Shown: piece by piece, positions 42,978-52,262 of the stretch
Position numbering within the stretch: the first letter of the stretch is position 1
Layout: every line of letters starts with the position of its first letter
Assembly: GCA_905236845.1 (NCBI GenBank)
Contig: CAJOQM010000031.1
Span: 1 to 60,162 of the forward strand
Reading direction: 5' to 3'
Length of the DNA stretch: 60,162 nucleotides
From: an uncultured Lachnospiraceae bacterium
GTDB taxonomy: Bacteria > Bacillota > Clostridia > Lachnospirales > Lachnospiraceae
Made by a program: the position numbers and the translations under genes
The notes under the pieces: generated by a model
Database searches by the model: none
Seen by the model: the letters and a program-made list of their open reading frames with translations, nothing else
What the model was told of the DNA's origin: nothing

Positions 42978-45560
42978 TTATCCCTTCGCAACCAGCCTTC
43001 CGTGGCAATTCTTATATTTCTTTCCGGAGCCGCAGGGGCAGGGATCGTTGGGATATACCTTTTTGTCCTTGCGCTTTACGGGTCCTTTCTGTGCGGATTC
43101 ATCCTTGTTTGTCCCGGTGGGCTTTGCCACTTCCTCCCTCTCTACCTTCTGCTCTATGCGCACATGATAAAGGAGACGTAAGACATCCTCCTGGATATTT
43201 GCAATCAATCCGTCAAACATATCAAATCCCGCAAGCTTATATTCAACAAGGGGATCCCTTTGTCCGTATGCCTGAAGGCCTATGCCCTGACGGAGCTGAT
43301 CCATATCATCTATATGATCCATCCATTTGCGGTCTATTACCTTGAGCATAACCACGCGCTCAAGCTCCCGGAATGCCTCTGCCTCGGGGAATTCAGACTC
43401 CTTCTGCTCGTAAAGGCGTGCAGCCTCTTCCTTAACATCCTGCTTTATCTGCGCAAGCGACTTGTCATCGCTGTTTTCATGATTCAAAGGACGCACGGGG
43501 ATAATCGGAACCAAAAGCTCGTTAAAGTCGGCATATCCCCTTATACCCGTTTCCTCATCGACAGATTCGGTGATTGTAGTATCTACAGCCATCTCCACCT
43601 CATCGGTAATCATCTTGAAGATAGCATCCCTCATACTCTCACCGTCAAGAACTCTGCGGCGCTCCTTGTAGATAATCTCGCGCTGCTCATTCATTACCTG
43701 GTCGTATTCGAGAAGATTCTTACGGATACCGAAGTTGTTGCCCTCTATCTTCTTTTGCGCCTGCTCTATGGAACGGGAAAGCATCTTGTGCTGTATCTGC
43801 TCCCCTTCGGGGACGCCCAGGGCATTAAAGACATTTATCATCTTCTCCGAGCCAAAGAGACGAAGAAGATTGTCCTCAAGAGACAGATAAAACTGGGATT
43901 CGCCCGGATCTCCCTGACGGCCGGAACGTCCGCGAAGCTGGTTATCTATACGCCTTGATTCATGACGCTCGGTGCCTATTATCTTAAGACCTCCTGCTTC
44001 CCTTGCCGCATCGTCAAGCTTGATATCCGTACCGCGGCCTGCCATGTTTGTAGCTATGGTAACCATGCCTTCCTCACCGGCATGCTCTACTATCTGGGCT
44101 TCCTTTTCATGGAATTTTGCATTAAGGACCTGATGGTCTATGCCCTCCCTTCGAAGCATGCTGCTTAAAAGCTCCGAAGTCTCTATGGTAATAGTACCTA
44201 CAAGCACGGGCTGTCCCTTGCTGTTTGCCTCTTTTATGGCATCCACAACGGCCTTGAATTTCTCCTTCTGGGTCTTGTAAACCGCATCCTCCAGATCCTT
44301 GCGGACTACAGGCTTGTTTGTGGGGATTTCCACAACATCCATGCCGTAAATATCGCGGAATTCCTTCTCCTCCGTAAGAGCTGTACCTGTCATACCGCAT
44401 TTCTTGTCATATTTGTTAAAGAAATTCTGGAATGTAATGGTAGCAAGAGTTTTTGATTCTCGCTTTACCTTTACATGCTCCTTTGCCTCGATAGCCTGGT
44501 GAAGACCGTCGGAATAGCGGCGTCCCGGCATGATACGCCCGGTAAATTCGTCTACTATAAGGACCTGATCTTCTTTTACCACATAATCCTGATCGCGGAA
44601 CATAAGATAATGCGCACGAAGAGCAAGGATAATATTGTGCTGTATCTCAAGGTTTTCCGCATCCGCAAGGTTTTCTATATGGAAGAACTGCTCTACCTTC
44701 TTTACACCATCTGCGGTCAGATTTACCACCTTGTCCTTTTCATTTACGATAAAATCGCCGCTCTCCTCTATCTCGATACCCATGATGGCATCCATCTTTG
44801 AGAATTCGCCGGAAGCTTCGCCCTTTATAAGCTGGCGGGCAAGCATATCGCAGGCTTCATACAGCTGGGTGGATTTACCGGACTGGCCGGATATTATAAG
44901 AGGAGTCCTTGCTTCATCGATAAGCACAGAGTCCACCTCATCGATGATGCAGTAGTGAAGACCTCGCTGCACCAGCTGGCGGCTGTATATGACCATGTTG
45001 TCCCTTAAGTAATCAAAGCCGTCCTCGTTATTTGTGATATATGTAATATCGCAATTATATGCAGCCTGACGCTCCTCGCTTTTCATTGAATTAAGGACAA
45101 CGCCTACCGTAAGCCCCAAAAATTCATGAACCGCACCCATCCATTCGGAATCTCGCTTTGCAAGATAATCATTGACGGTGATTATATGAACGCCCTTTCC
45201 TTCCAGGGCATTTAAATATGCCGGCAGGGTTGAAACAAGGGTCTTACCTTCACCTGTCTTCATCTCGGCGATACGTCCCTGGTGAAGGATAATGCCGCCT
45301 ATAAGCTGCACTCTGTAATGCTCCATCCCAAGGACTCTTTTTGCAGCTTCTCTTACCACTGCAAAAGCCTCGGGCAGGATATCATCGAGAGTCTCGCCAT
45401 CTTCAAGCCGCTTTTTGAATTCCGCTGTCTTTGCCTTGAGTTCCTCATCGGAAAGCTCCTGCATCTTTGGTCTTAAAGCCTCGATTTTATCTACGGTTTT
45501 TGACACGAGCTTTACTTCGCGCTCGCTGTGTGTGCCAAATAATTTCTCTGCTAATCCCAT
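42978..45560 (-). CDS. secA: Preprotein translocase ATPase SecA
   Basis: An 860-residue motor of the Sec pathway. I start it at the ATG at 45558-45560 ([15 protein letters not shown]) behind a GAGG site; a 14-residue upstream extension is unlikely. Motifs: [18 protein letters not shown] (Walker A), [19 protein letters not shown] (DEAD-type), GTDIKL and [13 protein letters not shown]. The C-terminus keeps the SEC-C zinc site [16 protein letters not shown] that binds SecB or ribosomes. No prfB is adjacent, unlike in many Firmicutes. Confidence 0.97.
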   Translation of the reverse strand: MGLAEKLFGTHSEREVKLVSKTVDKIEALRPKMQELSDEELKAKTAEFKKRLEDGETLDDILPEAFAVVREAAKRVLGMEHYRVQLIGGIILHQGRIAEMKTGEGKTLVSTLPAYLNALEGKGVHIITVNDYLAKRDSEWMGAVHEFLGLTVGVVLNSMKSEERQAAYNCDITYITNNEDGFDYLRDNMVIYSRQLVQRGLHYCIIDEVDSVLIDEARTPLIISGQSGKSTQLYEACDMLARQLIKGEASGEFSKMDAIMGIEIEESGDFIVNEKDKVVNLTADGVKKVEQFFHIENLADAENLEIQHNIILALRAHYLMFRDQDYVVKEDQVLIVDEFTGRIMPGRRYSDGLHQAIEAKEHVKVKRESKTLATITFQNFFNKYDKKCGMTGTALTEEKEFRDIYGMDVVEIPTNKPVVRKDLEDAVYKTQKEKFKAVVDAIKEANSKGQPVLVGTITIETSELLSSMLRREGIDHQVLNAKFHEKEAQIVEHAGEEGMVTIATNMAGRGTDIKLDDAAREAGGLKIIGTERHESRRIDNQLRGRSGRQGDPGESQFYLSLEDNLLRLFGSEKMINVFNALGVPEGEQIQHKMLSRSIEQAQKKIEGNNFGIRKNLLEYDQVMNEQREIIYKERRRVLDGESMRDAIFKMITDEVEMAVDTTITESVDEETGIRGYADFNELLVPIIPVRPLNHENSDDKSLAQIKQDVKEEAARLYEQKESEFPEAEAFRELERVVMLKVIDRKWMDHIDDMDQLRQGIGLQAYGQRDPLVEYKLAGFDMFDGLIANIQEDVLRLLYHVRIEQKVEREEVAKPTGTNKDESAQKGPVKRKDKKVYPNDPCPCGSGKKYKNCHGRLVAKG

Positions 45561-45577
45561 TTTATGTAAACCTCTTA

Positions 45578-46474
45578 TTATCTGTTTCCCCTTATAAGCC
45601 AAGGTGTGGGCTGTGTTACAAAGCTGGAATCCTTCCCGGTCTTCGCAACGGTTATCTGCGTAACCCTGAGGTTCTTAATGCCGTTTCTCTCGAATATTGC
45701 CTTAATAGACGAAAGAACATTAAGATCAAGGGTGTATATGATAAAACTCATATGTGAATTCTTTTTGATAAGGTCTCTTATCTGGTCTTCAAGCTCCTCG
45801 GTAGCTACTATGAAAGAAAGCCTGGGCGCCGGCAGGTCTTTTAATGTCTCCTCCCTGACGTCCGTAACGATACGTACATTGCGCACGCCGAATTTTTCCA
45901 CGTTTTCCCGCATGGAAGCCTCGGAGCCCTTGTCCGGCTCTACGGCTATAATGCATCCGCCATGAGCCATCATGGCAGCCTCTATTACTATGCTTTCAGC
46001 GCTTACCAGAAGGATCCTGTCCTCGGAGTCCACTCCCATCATTGTCATGATAACGGCTCTTATCTCGTTACCCACATAATGGATGGGTCCCCTGGCAAAG
46101 GCATCGTTTTCTATGCCTATCTTGTAGGACTCATGGGCATTTTGGTTATATATAAGCATAACCGTAGGTCCTGTCACTTCGTCATCTATAAGCTCGGAAA
46201 TCTTTTTCTTCTCGTAACGTGAAGAAGGCTCAAGACCGTATCCTATAAATACGTCGCATCCCGCATGTCCCGCTTCCCAAATATCATAGAAAAGCCCTCT
46301 GTCCCTGCTGTCCGTAAACAGAAGCACGTATTGGTTCATTTCTATGGCAGGAAGAACATTACATTCGTTTTTTACATTATCGAGTATCTTTATCCTGTCC
46401 AAAGATACCATGGCAGCATCCGCAAGCAGCGCCGCCCATCCGCTCATTTGACTGTTTGTATAAATATCCGACAT
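45578..46474 (-). CDS. Degenerate CbiET/CobL-like methyltransferase-fold protein
   Basis: 298 residues from the ATG at 46472-46474, which has an AAGGAG site 5 bases upstream. The C-terminal part (about 140-298) parallels CbiT/Cob[56 protein letters not shown] and the final methyltransferase strands. The N-terminal part is CbiE-like in layout. The SAM-binding glycine loop (DVGxGTGS in active enzymes) reads LLVSAESIV, so SAM binding looks lost. No other cobalamin gene is nearby. I infer a pseudoenzyme with a new role, possibly tied to the c-di-GMP protein upstream (18-base gap) or secA downstream (17 bases). Confidence 0.6.
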   Translation of the reverse strand: MSDIYTNSQMSGWAALLADAAMVSLDRIKILDNVKNECNVLPAIEMNQYVLLFTDSRDRGLFYDIWEAGHAGCDVFIGYGLEPSSRYEKKKISELIDDEVTGPTVMLIYNQNAHESYKIGIENDAFARGPIHYVGNEIRAVIMTMMGVDSEDRILLVSAESIVIEAAMMAHGGCIIAVEPDKGSEASMRENVEKFGVRNVRIVTDVREETLKDLPAPRLSFIVATEELEDQIRDLIKKNSHMSFIIYTLDLNVLSSIKAIFERNGIKNLRVTQITVAKTGKDSSFVTQPTPWLIRGNR

Positions 46475-46492
46475 AACCGCTCCTTTCAAAAA

Positions 46493-49400
46493 TCACTCAT
46501 ATTCTTCGTAAGCCGTGCAGCATACGGCATATCTACCATCTCTTTGAGCTTCTTTTCTAAATATCATGGCATACTTTTTCCCATGTATCTCAACCTGTTC
46601 CACTCTGGTAGAATCATTTTCAAACGCAGTCTTTAACCTTTCCCTCATCCATGCGCCGCTTTCGTTATCGGGCATATTAAACCGGGCTTCAAGGTCTTCC
46701 AATGTATCAATCCCGATATTTTTCATGCGTCTTTTGAAAATGTCATTTGTCATCCTTACCTTCAGGGTATCCCCCACCATCTCCCAAACACTTATATAAA
46801 GCTCAAGGAGCGGCTTGCCTTTATTGCTGCCCATATTTGCTCCGGGCACCCTGCCCTGTATGGTAATGGATGAAATATTATCATAATATTCCTTAAGATT
46901 AACGTCCTCCACAAGGACAATATCTCCCATGGCATCAAGCAGTTCCTCATATTCCATGGGCTTTGCAAAATAAAATCCCTGTATTTTCTCGCATCCTGTG
47001 CCAAGGAGAAATTCATACTGCTCCCTGGTCTCTACGCCCTCTACAAGAGACTGAATATCGAGGTCTTTTGCCATCTGTATCATGATCTCAATCATTTTGC
47101 GGGAGCGCTTGTTCATTTCAAATTCTTCCAGGAATTCGGGAGCAAATTTAATCACCTCGAAATTATAATCCTTAAGAATATTAAGAGATGAATAGCCGCT
47201 TCCGAAATCATCCACCCATACTCTGTATCCGCTGTTTATAAGATTCTGAACCTGGTTTCGCAATTCGCCCGGCTCTTCGATAAGGGCGCTTTCCGTAAGC
47301 TCAAAGGAAATAAGATTCTTGGGAATATCATATCTGCTTACGTTTGATTCAATGATTTCCAGCACATCGCAAAGCCAAAAGTCCATACGGGACAGATTCA
47401 CGGAAATGGGAACAGGTGCTATTCCCCGCTCTATCATATCCGCAATATCCCGGCAGACACGCTCTATCACGTAGGTATCCACCCTGTGAATAAGATGGCT
47501 GTCTTCCAAAATCTCGATAAATTCATCTGGAGCAATATATCCCAGCTCATCATCTTTCCAGCGTACCAGCGCCTCTGCAGAGCACATACGTCCCGTTATG
47601 GCACGGACAATAGGCTGATAAAACACCACCAGCTTTCTCTTTTCTATCGCATCATCCAGATTCTCATAGAAATACTGCTGCACATACATATTTCGTTCCA
47701 GAGATTTATCATAGAATCTGTAGTATTTGTCATATTTATTTTTTATTGATTCGCAGGCGAGCATAGCTCTGTCGCATATAACCGGTACAGAGTCGTCCCC
47801 CGGGGCGAACATGGCGACTCCCATCTTGATTTCCTGCGGAGCCCCGAACGCATTGCGCCCGAATTCATGAAGCTCTTCCATTTTCCCGACTACATGAGCC
47901 CTGTTTGTCAACACGGCAAATCTGTCCCCTTCAAACCGGGAAGCCAGATCCTTCTTGAAGATGTTTTTGATGTCAGCTGCCAGTTCCTTCAGAAATCTGT
48001 CTCCCGCATCATAGCCGTACTGCAGATTATACACGTGAAAATTCTCGATATTTATAAAAACTATCGCAAGCTGGGATATATCACCCGCAGCACTTAACAC
48101 CTTTGCAGCCCTGTTCATAAAATGAAGCTTGTTTGGGAGCTTTGTCAGTATATCAAGGTCGTTTGTCTTGTACACAAGATCCCAGTCGCCGGTCACAATA
48201 CCTGATATATCTTCCTTAACATAAGGGGCTCCCACAACGCAGTCCTTCCCCAGCCTCTTTGCTTCATACAGCTTCTGGTCTGCCGATACGGACATAAGCC
48301 TGAAATCTTCTGCCGACTCTATCAGCCCTGCCACAAAGCCGCAGCTGCAGGTAAGGTAGAGCTCCTGATGATTGCCGGAGCTTATTTCATGGATATGCTG
48401 CCTGCACTCTTCCATGTTCTTTCTGAATTCATCCTCGGAAAGGGGCGAAACAATGACAAACTCGTCACCGCCGTATCTGTATACCCCTTCTTTGTCGAAG
48501 TGCTCCTTAAGGACTGCGGCAAACCTTGCCAAAACATCATCTCCGAATTCATGACCGAAGGAATCGTTAAAATATTTAAAGTCATCCACATCCATCATGG
48601 CTATGACCATTTCCTTGCCGTTATAAGAAGCCTCATCTTCCAAAAGAGCATGCCTGTTTTTAAGACCGGTCAGAGCATCATGAGTAGACATATCTTTAAT
48701 GATGATTTCATTTTGACACGATTTTAACCTGTCATAATATACGTTTATGCACAGGAACATAGTAATAGCGCAGAATATGAGTATATTAAGAATAACCATT
48801 CCGCTTAAGGAAGCATGCATGCTGCTTATTACACAAAAAAATACTCCCTCCGCAAGATAAACTATAAATTCAAATGTGGGGTTAACAGATACAATAGCCG
48901 GAACCGCAAGGCTTATTATTAAATACACGAGCAGATTGCCGGCGCCGTTTATACTGTAAAGCAAAACACATGCAGCTGCATAAAACAAAGGAACGGAATA
49001 AGTCGCCGCAAAAGCAAAGTATCTCCCGTATTTATTGGCAACAAGATATCCCCCGCACAAAAGGATCACAACGACTCCGTATATAAAAAGAGCTGTCGCA
49101 AGCCCTCTGATTATCAAAGTGCTGTCGGTTCTGTTGTTTATACCAAGGCAGCTGCTTATAAGTCCCAAAAAAGAACCGGAACCCATGGAAGGATTTATCA
49201 TCTGGGCATTAGGATTGTCAACGTATGTTTTAAGATCGGGTTTTCCGGCATCCGGCGCATCTTCTCCCGCTAAGGAATCCTCACCTATTCCTCCGGGAAG
49301 CACATCATCCGCCCTTCCCCCTATGCCTTTTTCATTGGCGAATTCTTCGGTTTGTTCCGGCACGTCCGTAATATCCGTGACATTATCCATTCCGGGCATC

Positions 49401-49549
49401 ACAAGTATATTTACAAAAAGAAAGACAGAAAAAGCCATGACGGCAAACGCCCCCATGAGTATGACTTTTATATTTATCCTGTCCATCCCTATACTCTCAC
49501 CGGGCGTAAGCCGGACAAGACCAAGTCTTTCCTTCCATTTGGTGTTCAT
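46493..49549 (-). CDS. Membrane GGDEF-GGDEF-EAL cyclic-di-GMP protein
   Basis: 1018 residues from the ATG at 49547-49549, behind GGAGG at 49561-49565. The N-terminus has one membrane segment (about 28-52), an extracellular loop, and six more segments (about 145-285). GGDEF-1 (about 295-450) keeps GGDEF near 360 and should be an active cyclase, without an RxxD site. GGDEF-2 (about 455-620) has EGDRF and is degenerate. The EAL domain (about 635-885) keeps AEALVRW, ELTESA, DDFGSGYSSL and EGVET, so phosphodiesterase activity is likely. A further domain of about 130 residues follows. It heads the unit with the CbiET-like gene and secA. Confidence 0.9.
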   Translation of the reverse strand: MNTKWKERLGLVRLTPGESIGMDRINIKVILMGAFAVMAFSVFLFVNILVMPGMDNVTDITDVPEQTEEFANEKGIGGRADDVLPGGIGEDSLAGEDAPDAGKPDLKTYVDNPNAQMINPSMGSGSFLGLISSCLGINNRTDSTLIIRGLATALFIYGVVVILLCGGYLVANKYGRYFAFAATYSVPLFYAAACVLLYSINGAGNLLVYLIISLAVPAIVSVNPTFEFIVYLAEGVFFCVISSMHASLSGMVILNILIFCAITMFLCINVYYDRLKSCQNEIIIKDMSTHDALTGLKNRHALLEDEASYNGKEMVIAMMDVDDFKYFNDSFGHEFGDDVLARFAAVLKEHFDKEGVYRYGGDEFVIVSPLSEDEFRKNMEECRQHIHEISSGNHQELYLTCSCGFVAGLIESAEDFRLMSVSADQKLYEAKRLGKDCVVGAPYVKEDISGIVTGDWDLVYKTNDLDILTKLPNKLHFMNRAAKVLSAAGDISQLAIVFINIENFHVYNLQYGYDAGDRFLKELAADIKNIFKKDLASRFEGDRFAVLTNRAHVVGKMEELHEFGRNAFGAPQEIKMGVAMFAPGDDSVPVICDRAMLACESIKNKYDKYYRFYDKSLERNMYVQQYFYENLDDAIEKRKLVVFYQPIVRAITGRMCSAEALVRWKDDELGYIAPDEFIEILEDSHLIHRVDTYVIERVCRDIADMIERGIAPVPISVNLSRMDFWLCDVLEIIESNVSRYDIPKNLISFELTESALIEEPGELRNQVQNLINSGYRVWVDDFGSGYSSLNILKDYNFEVIKFAPEFLEEFEMNKRSRKMIEIMIQMAKDLDIQSLVEGVETREQYEFLLGTGCEKIQGFYFAKPMEYEELLDAMGDIVLVEDVNLKEYYDNISSITIQGRVPGANMGSNKGKPLLELYISVWEMVGDTLKVRMTNDIFKRRMKNIGIDTLEDLEARFNMPDNESGAWMRERLKTAFENDSTRVEQVEIHGKKYAMIFRKEAQRDGRYAVCCTAYEEYE

Positions 49550-49612
49550 TATCTGCTTTTCCTCCATCAAAAGGAGGTGTCATTCCGACAACCCCCATGA
49601 ACCATAAGGATA

Positions 49613-51964
49613 TCACATTTTCAATGATTTGTGAATAGAAATTCTGTCAAAAAGCATTGTCAGATATCTCATAAAGGGCTCCGTAGCTATGGCAAACAGC
49701 GAAAACAGCATAATGCATTCTTTTGATATGGTGGTTATGGCAAAAAGATCGTGGAGGAAATATGCGAATATACCAAATCCAACGACACATCCCGTAACAA
49801 CAATCCAATGAAATTTGTTCATAGGACTTGATATCCTTATAAGTATCATAAAGCCTACGATTGCCATAAGAAAAGTAGATGCTACGGATACATCTTCCGA
49901 CGATACGGAAAAAGTCTCTGCAAACACTACAAGAGCCGCTATAACAAAGAAATTCGTAAGAGCCGCAGGCATGGCCTTAAGCACCACTCTTGCAAGGAAA
50001 CGATCCTGTATACGCTTGGTATTGGGCTCTATGGCAAGGCAAAACGCAGGAGCGCCTATAGTAAACAGGCTTATAAGCGATATCTGTGAAGGATTCAGAG
50101 GATAAGTCATAACGCTTAATATAGAGAATACGGCAAGCAGCAGGGAAAAAATATTTTTCACCAGAAACAACGTCGCAGAGCGCTCAAGATTGTTTATACA
50201 CTGACGCCCTTCTGCTACTATAGACGGCATCTTCGCAAAATCCGAATCCAGAAGGACTACCTGGGCTGCCTGGGCTGCGGCATCGCTCCCGGCCGCCATG
50301 GCGACAGAGCAGTCCGCACTCTTCATGGCGAGGATATCGTTTACCCCGTCTCCTGTCATTGCCACGGTATGACCCTGTTTCTTTAATGAACGTATAAGTT
50401 TTTGCTTTATTTCAGGCGTACTCCTGCCAAAGACGGTATACTTCTTTGCCGCTCCGTATATATCCTCATCGCTTTTCAGCAAGCCGCAGTCTATGTATTT
50501 ATCCGCATCGGGAATCCCCGCCTTAACAGCTACTTCGCTTACGGTCATGGGATGATCTCCGGAAATAACCTTTATATTTACTCCCTGTCTGCGGAAATAA
50601 TCCAATGTAGCCGGGGCATTTTCCCTTATGGGATTCATAAGGAGTATGAACGCAGCTGCCTGCGGATCGTCTGCGGATGTAAGGGGAGAATCGGCATTTA
50701 CGGCTCTCCCCGAGGGAAGGGATGCAAAGACCATCACCCTGTATCCCTTTGCCGCATAGCCTTCCACCTTTTCTTTAAAGGAGACATAATTTGTGCCCAA
50801 AACCCTGTCCGGCGCTCCCAGAAGATAAGTATCATCATTAAAGCTTACGCTGCTGTATTTAAATCTCGAAGAAAAAGCCATAAAGGAAGCAGCCTTCCTT
50901 CGGGAGGATGTCTTGAAATAATCCCGCATGGCGAGCATTGTCGCATTGTCATCGGGAAGGACATTTATATAATCACTGATAATATTATAAACAGGCTGCT
51001 CCCCTGATATCTCTTCATCCGAATCTGCGGCTACGGCTTTTGCCACAAGCATGGAATTGTCCGTAATGGTTCCTGTCTTGTCAAGACAAAGTACATCAAC
51101 CCTCGCAAGAGTCTCTATGCTTTTCATATCGTGAAGCATTACCTGCTTTGAGGCAAGCTTTCCTGCGCTTACCACAAGCACCATGGACACAAGAAGATAC
51201 AGCCCCTCCGGTATCATGCCCACAAGAGCCGCTACCATACTTGTAACAGATGTAGTTATATCCGTCCCCGCAGAGACATATTGCTGGTAGAAAAGACCGA
51301 TACCCACAGGGATAATAGCTATTCCGGCTGCTATGACCACCCGGTTTATATCCCGGACCATCTCGGACTGCTCGCCTGCATTCATCTTCTTTGCCTTAAC
51401 CATAAGGCGCGAAATATAGGAATGTGCCCCTACTGCCGTAAGCACTGCCACACATTCTCCGGACACAACAAAGCTCCCGCTCATAAGTCCATCGTCGGTT
51501 TTCTTGAGTATCTCATCAGCTTCACCCGTGAGCAAAGCCTCATTTACAGTGACTTCTCCCTCTATAACTATGGCATCTGCGGGAATCTGACTTCCGGAAG
51601 AAAGCCTTATGTAATCGTCAAGCACCAGCTTTTCCGTAGGGATATCAAATTCCTTCCCGTCTCTTATGACCCTGGCGACGGGCTGGTTTAAGAGGGAAAG
51701 CTTGTCTAACACCTTCTTTGCGCTTAACTCCTGGATAATACCTATAAGAGTATTTGCAACCACAACAAACATAAAAGTAAGGCTTCTGAAATCCCCTACA
51801 AGAATCACAAATACAGCAAGAACAGTGAAGATCAGATTAAAGTATGTAAAGACATTTTCTTTTATAATATCCTTTTGTGTCTTTGCGCTGCGGTCAGGCT
51901 GAACATTTGTCTGCCCGGCTCTCTGACGTTTTATTACTTCTTCTTTAGATAAACCCGTAACCAT
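49613..51964 (-). CDS. P-type cation ATPase (CaxP/Pacl-like, probable Ca2+ export)
   Basis: 783 residues from the ATG at 51962-51964 (MVTGLSKEEV), behind GGAG. It has the actuator TGEAD loop, the M4 motif GMIPEGLYLLVS, the phosphorylation motif CLDKTGTITD, TGDGVNDILAMKSADCSVAM (quoted up to the allowed length as TGDGVNDILA) and about ten membrane segments. The MIPEGL and HDMKSIETLARVDVL signatures resemble pneumococcal CaxP. Transport of Ca2+ is family-level inference; other divalent ions are possible. The upstream region has a LexA-like box and DnaA-box-like sites. It ends 64 bases before the GGDEF-EAL gene. Confidence 0.85.
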   Translation of the reverse strand: MVTGLSKEEVIKRQRAGQTNVQPDRSAKTQKDIIKENVFTYFNLIFTVLAVFVILVGDFRSLTFMFVVVANTLIGIIQELSAKKVLDKLSLLNQPVARVIRDGKEFDIPTEKLVLDDYIRLSSGSQIPADAIVIEGEVTVNEALLTGEADEILKKTDDGLMSGSFVVSGECVAVLTAVGAHSYISRLMVKAKKMNAGEQSEMVRDINRVVIAAGIAIIPVGIGLFYQQYVSAGTDITTSVTSMVAALVGMIPEGLYLLVSMVLVVSAGKLASKQVMLHDMKSIETLARVDVLCLDKTGTITDNSMLVAKAVAADSDEEISGEQPVYNIISDYINVLPDDNATMLAMRDYFKTSSRRKAASFMAFSSRFKYSSVSFNDDTYLLGAPDRVLGTNYVSFKEKVEGYAAKGYRVMVFASLPSGRAVNADSPLTSADDPQAAAFILLMNPIRENAPATLDYFRRQGVNIKVISGDHPMTVSEVAVKAGIPDADKYIDCGLLKSDEDIYGAAKKYTVFGRSTPEIKQKLIRSLKKQGHTVAMTGDGVNDILAMKSADCSVAMAAGSDAAAQAAQVVLLDSDFAKMPSIVAEGRQCINNLERSATLFLVKNIFSLLLAVFSILSVMTYPLNPSQISLISLFTIGAPAFCLAIEPNTKRIQDRFLARVVLKAMPAALTNFFVIAALVVFAETFSVSSEDVSVASTFLMAIVGFMILIRISSPMNKFHWIVVTGCVVGFGIFAYFLHDLFAITTISKECIMLFSLFAIATEPFMRYLTMLFDRISIHKSLKM

Positions 51965-51992
51965 ATAGCCCTCTCCATTGTTAATTTCGCAC

Positions 51993-52006
51993 AAAACACT
52001 CGTTCG
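51993..52006 (-). promoter_or_regulatory. LexA-like (SOS) box upstream of the P-type ATPase
   Basis: On the minus strand CGAACGAGTGTTTT, 13 of 14 positions of the Firmicute consensus CGAACRNRYGTTYC. It lies about 30 bases upstream of the ATG, where a repressor could block transcription. Confidence 0.35.
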
Positions 52007-52047
52007 ATTATTGTGCTATGTAAACCACCCTAAAAAGGGCTTTTTCC

Positions 52048-52117
52048 GTGGACAAAGTGGATAAGTGTGTGCATAAGTAAAGGTTTTTGCGTTTTTTAAA
52101 TCAAGTTTTGTGGATAA
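52048..52117 (-). promoter_or_regulatory. Cluster of DnaA-box-like 9-mers
   Basis: Four same-orientation sites on the minus strand: TTATCCACA (52109-52117, perfect), TTATGCACA (52068-52076), TTATCCACT (52056-52064) and TTGTCCACG (52048-52056, weak). The block lies in the AT-rich gap between the ATPase and an NlpC/P60 gene; this gap (51965-52262) holds no gene. Confidence 0.4.
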
Positions 52118-52199
52118 TTGGAAATCCCTTTAAATTGGGATTTCTTAATTTCGGCAATTTTTTTGTGAATATTTTCACGCCTTTTCCGGCAACTTAAAA

Positions 52200-52231
52200 T
52201 ACCAAACGGAGCCGTAAAAAAACGGCTCCGT
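52200..52231 (-). terminator. Terminator of the second NlpC/P60 gene
   Basis: A perfect 10-bp stem, ACGGAGCCGT (52206-52215) with ACGGCTCCGT (52222-52231), and a 6-base loop. The tail on the minus strand is TTTGGTATTTT, a moderate T tract. Confidence 0.8.
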
Positions 52232-52262
52232 ACAAGGTGTAAATTCTGAATATTTATAATGA

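Noticed and set aside
51965..52262. Chromosomal replication origin
   Set aside because: DnaA-box-like sites are present but no dnaA, dnaN, recF or rpmH is near, and the gap is short.
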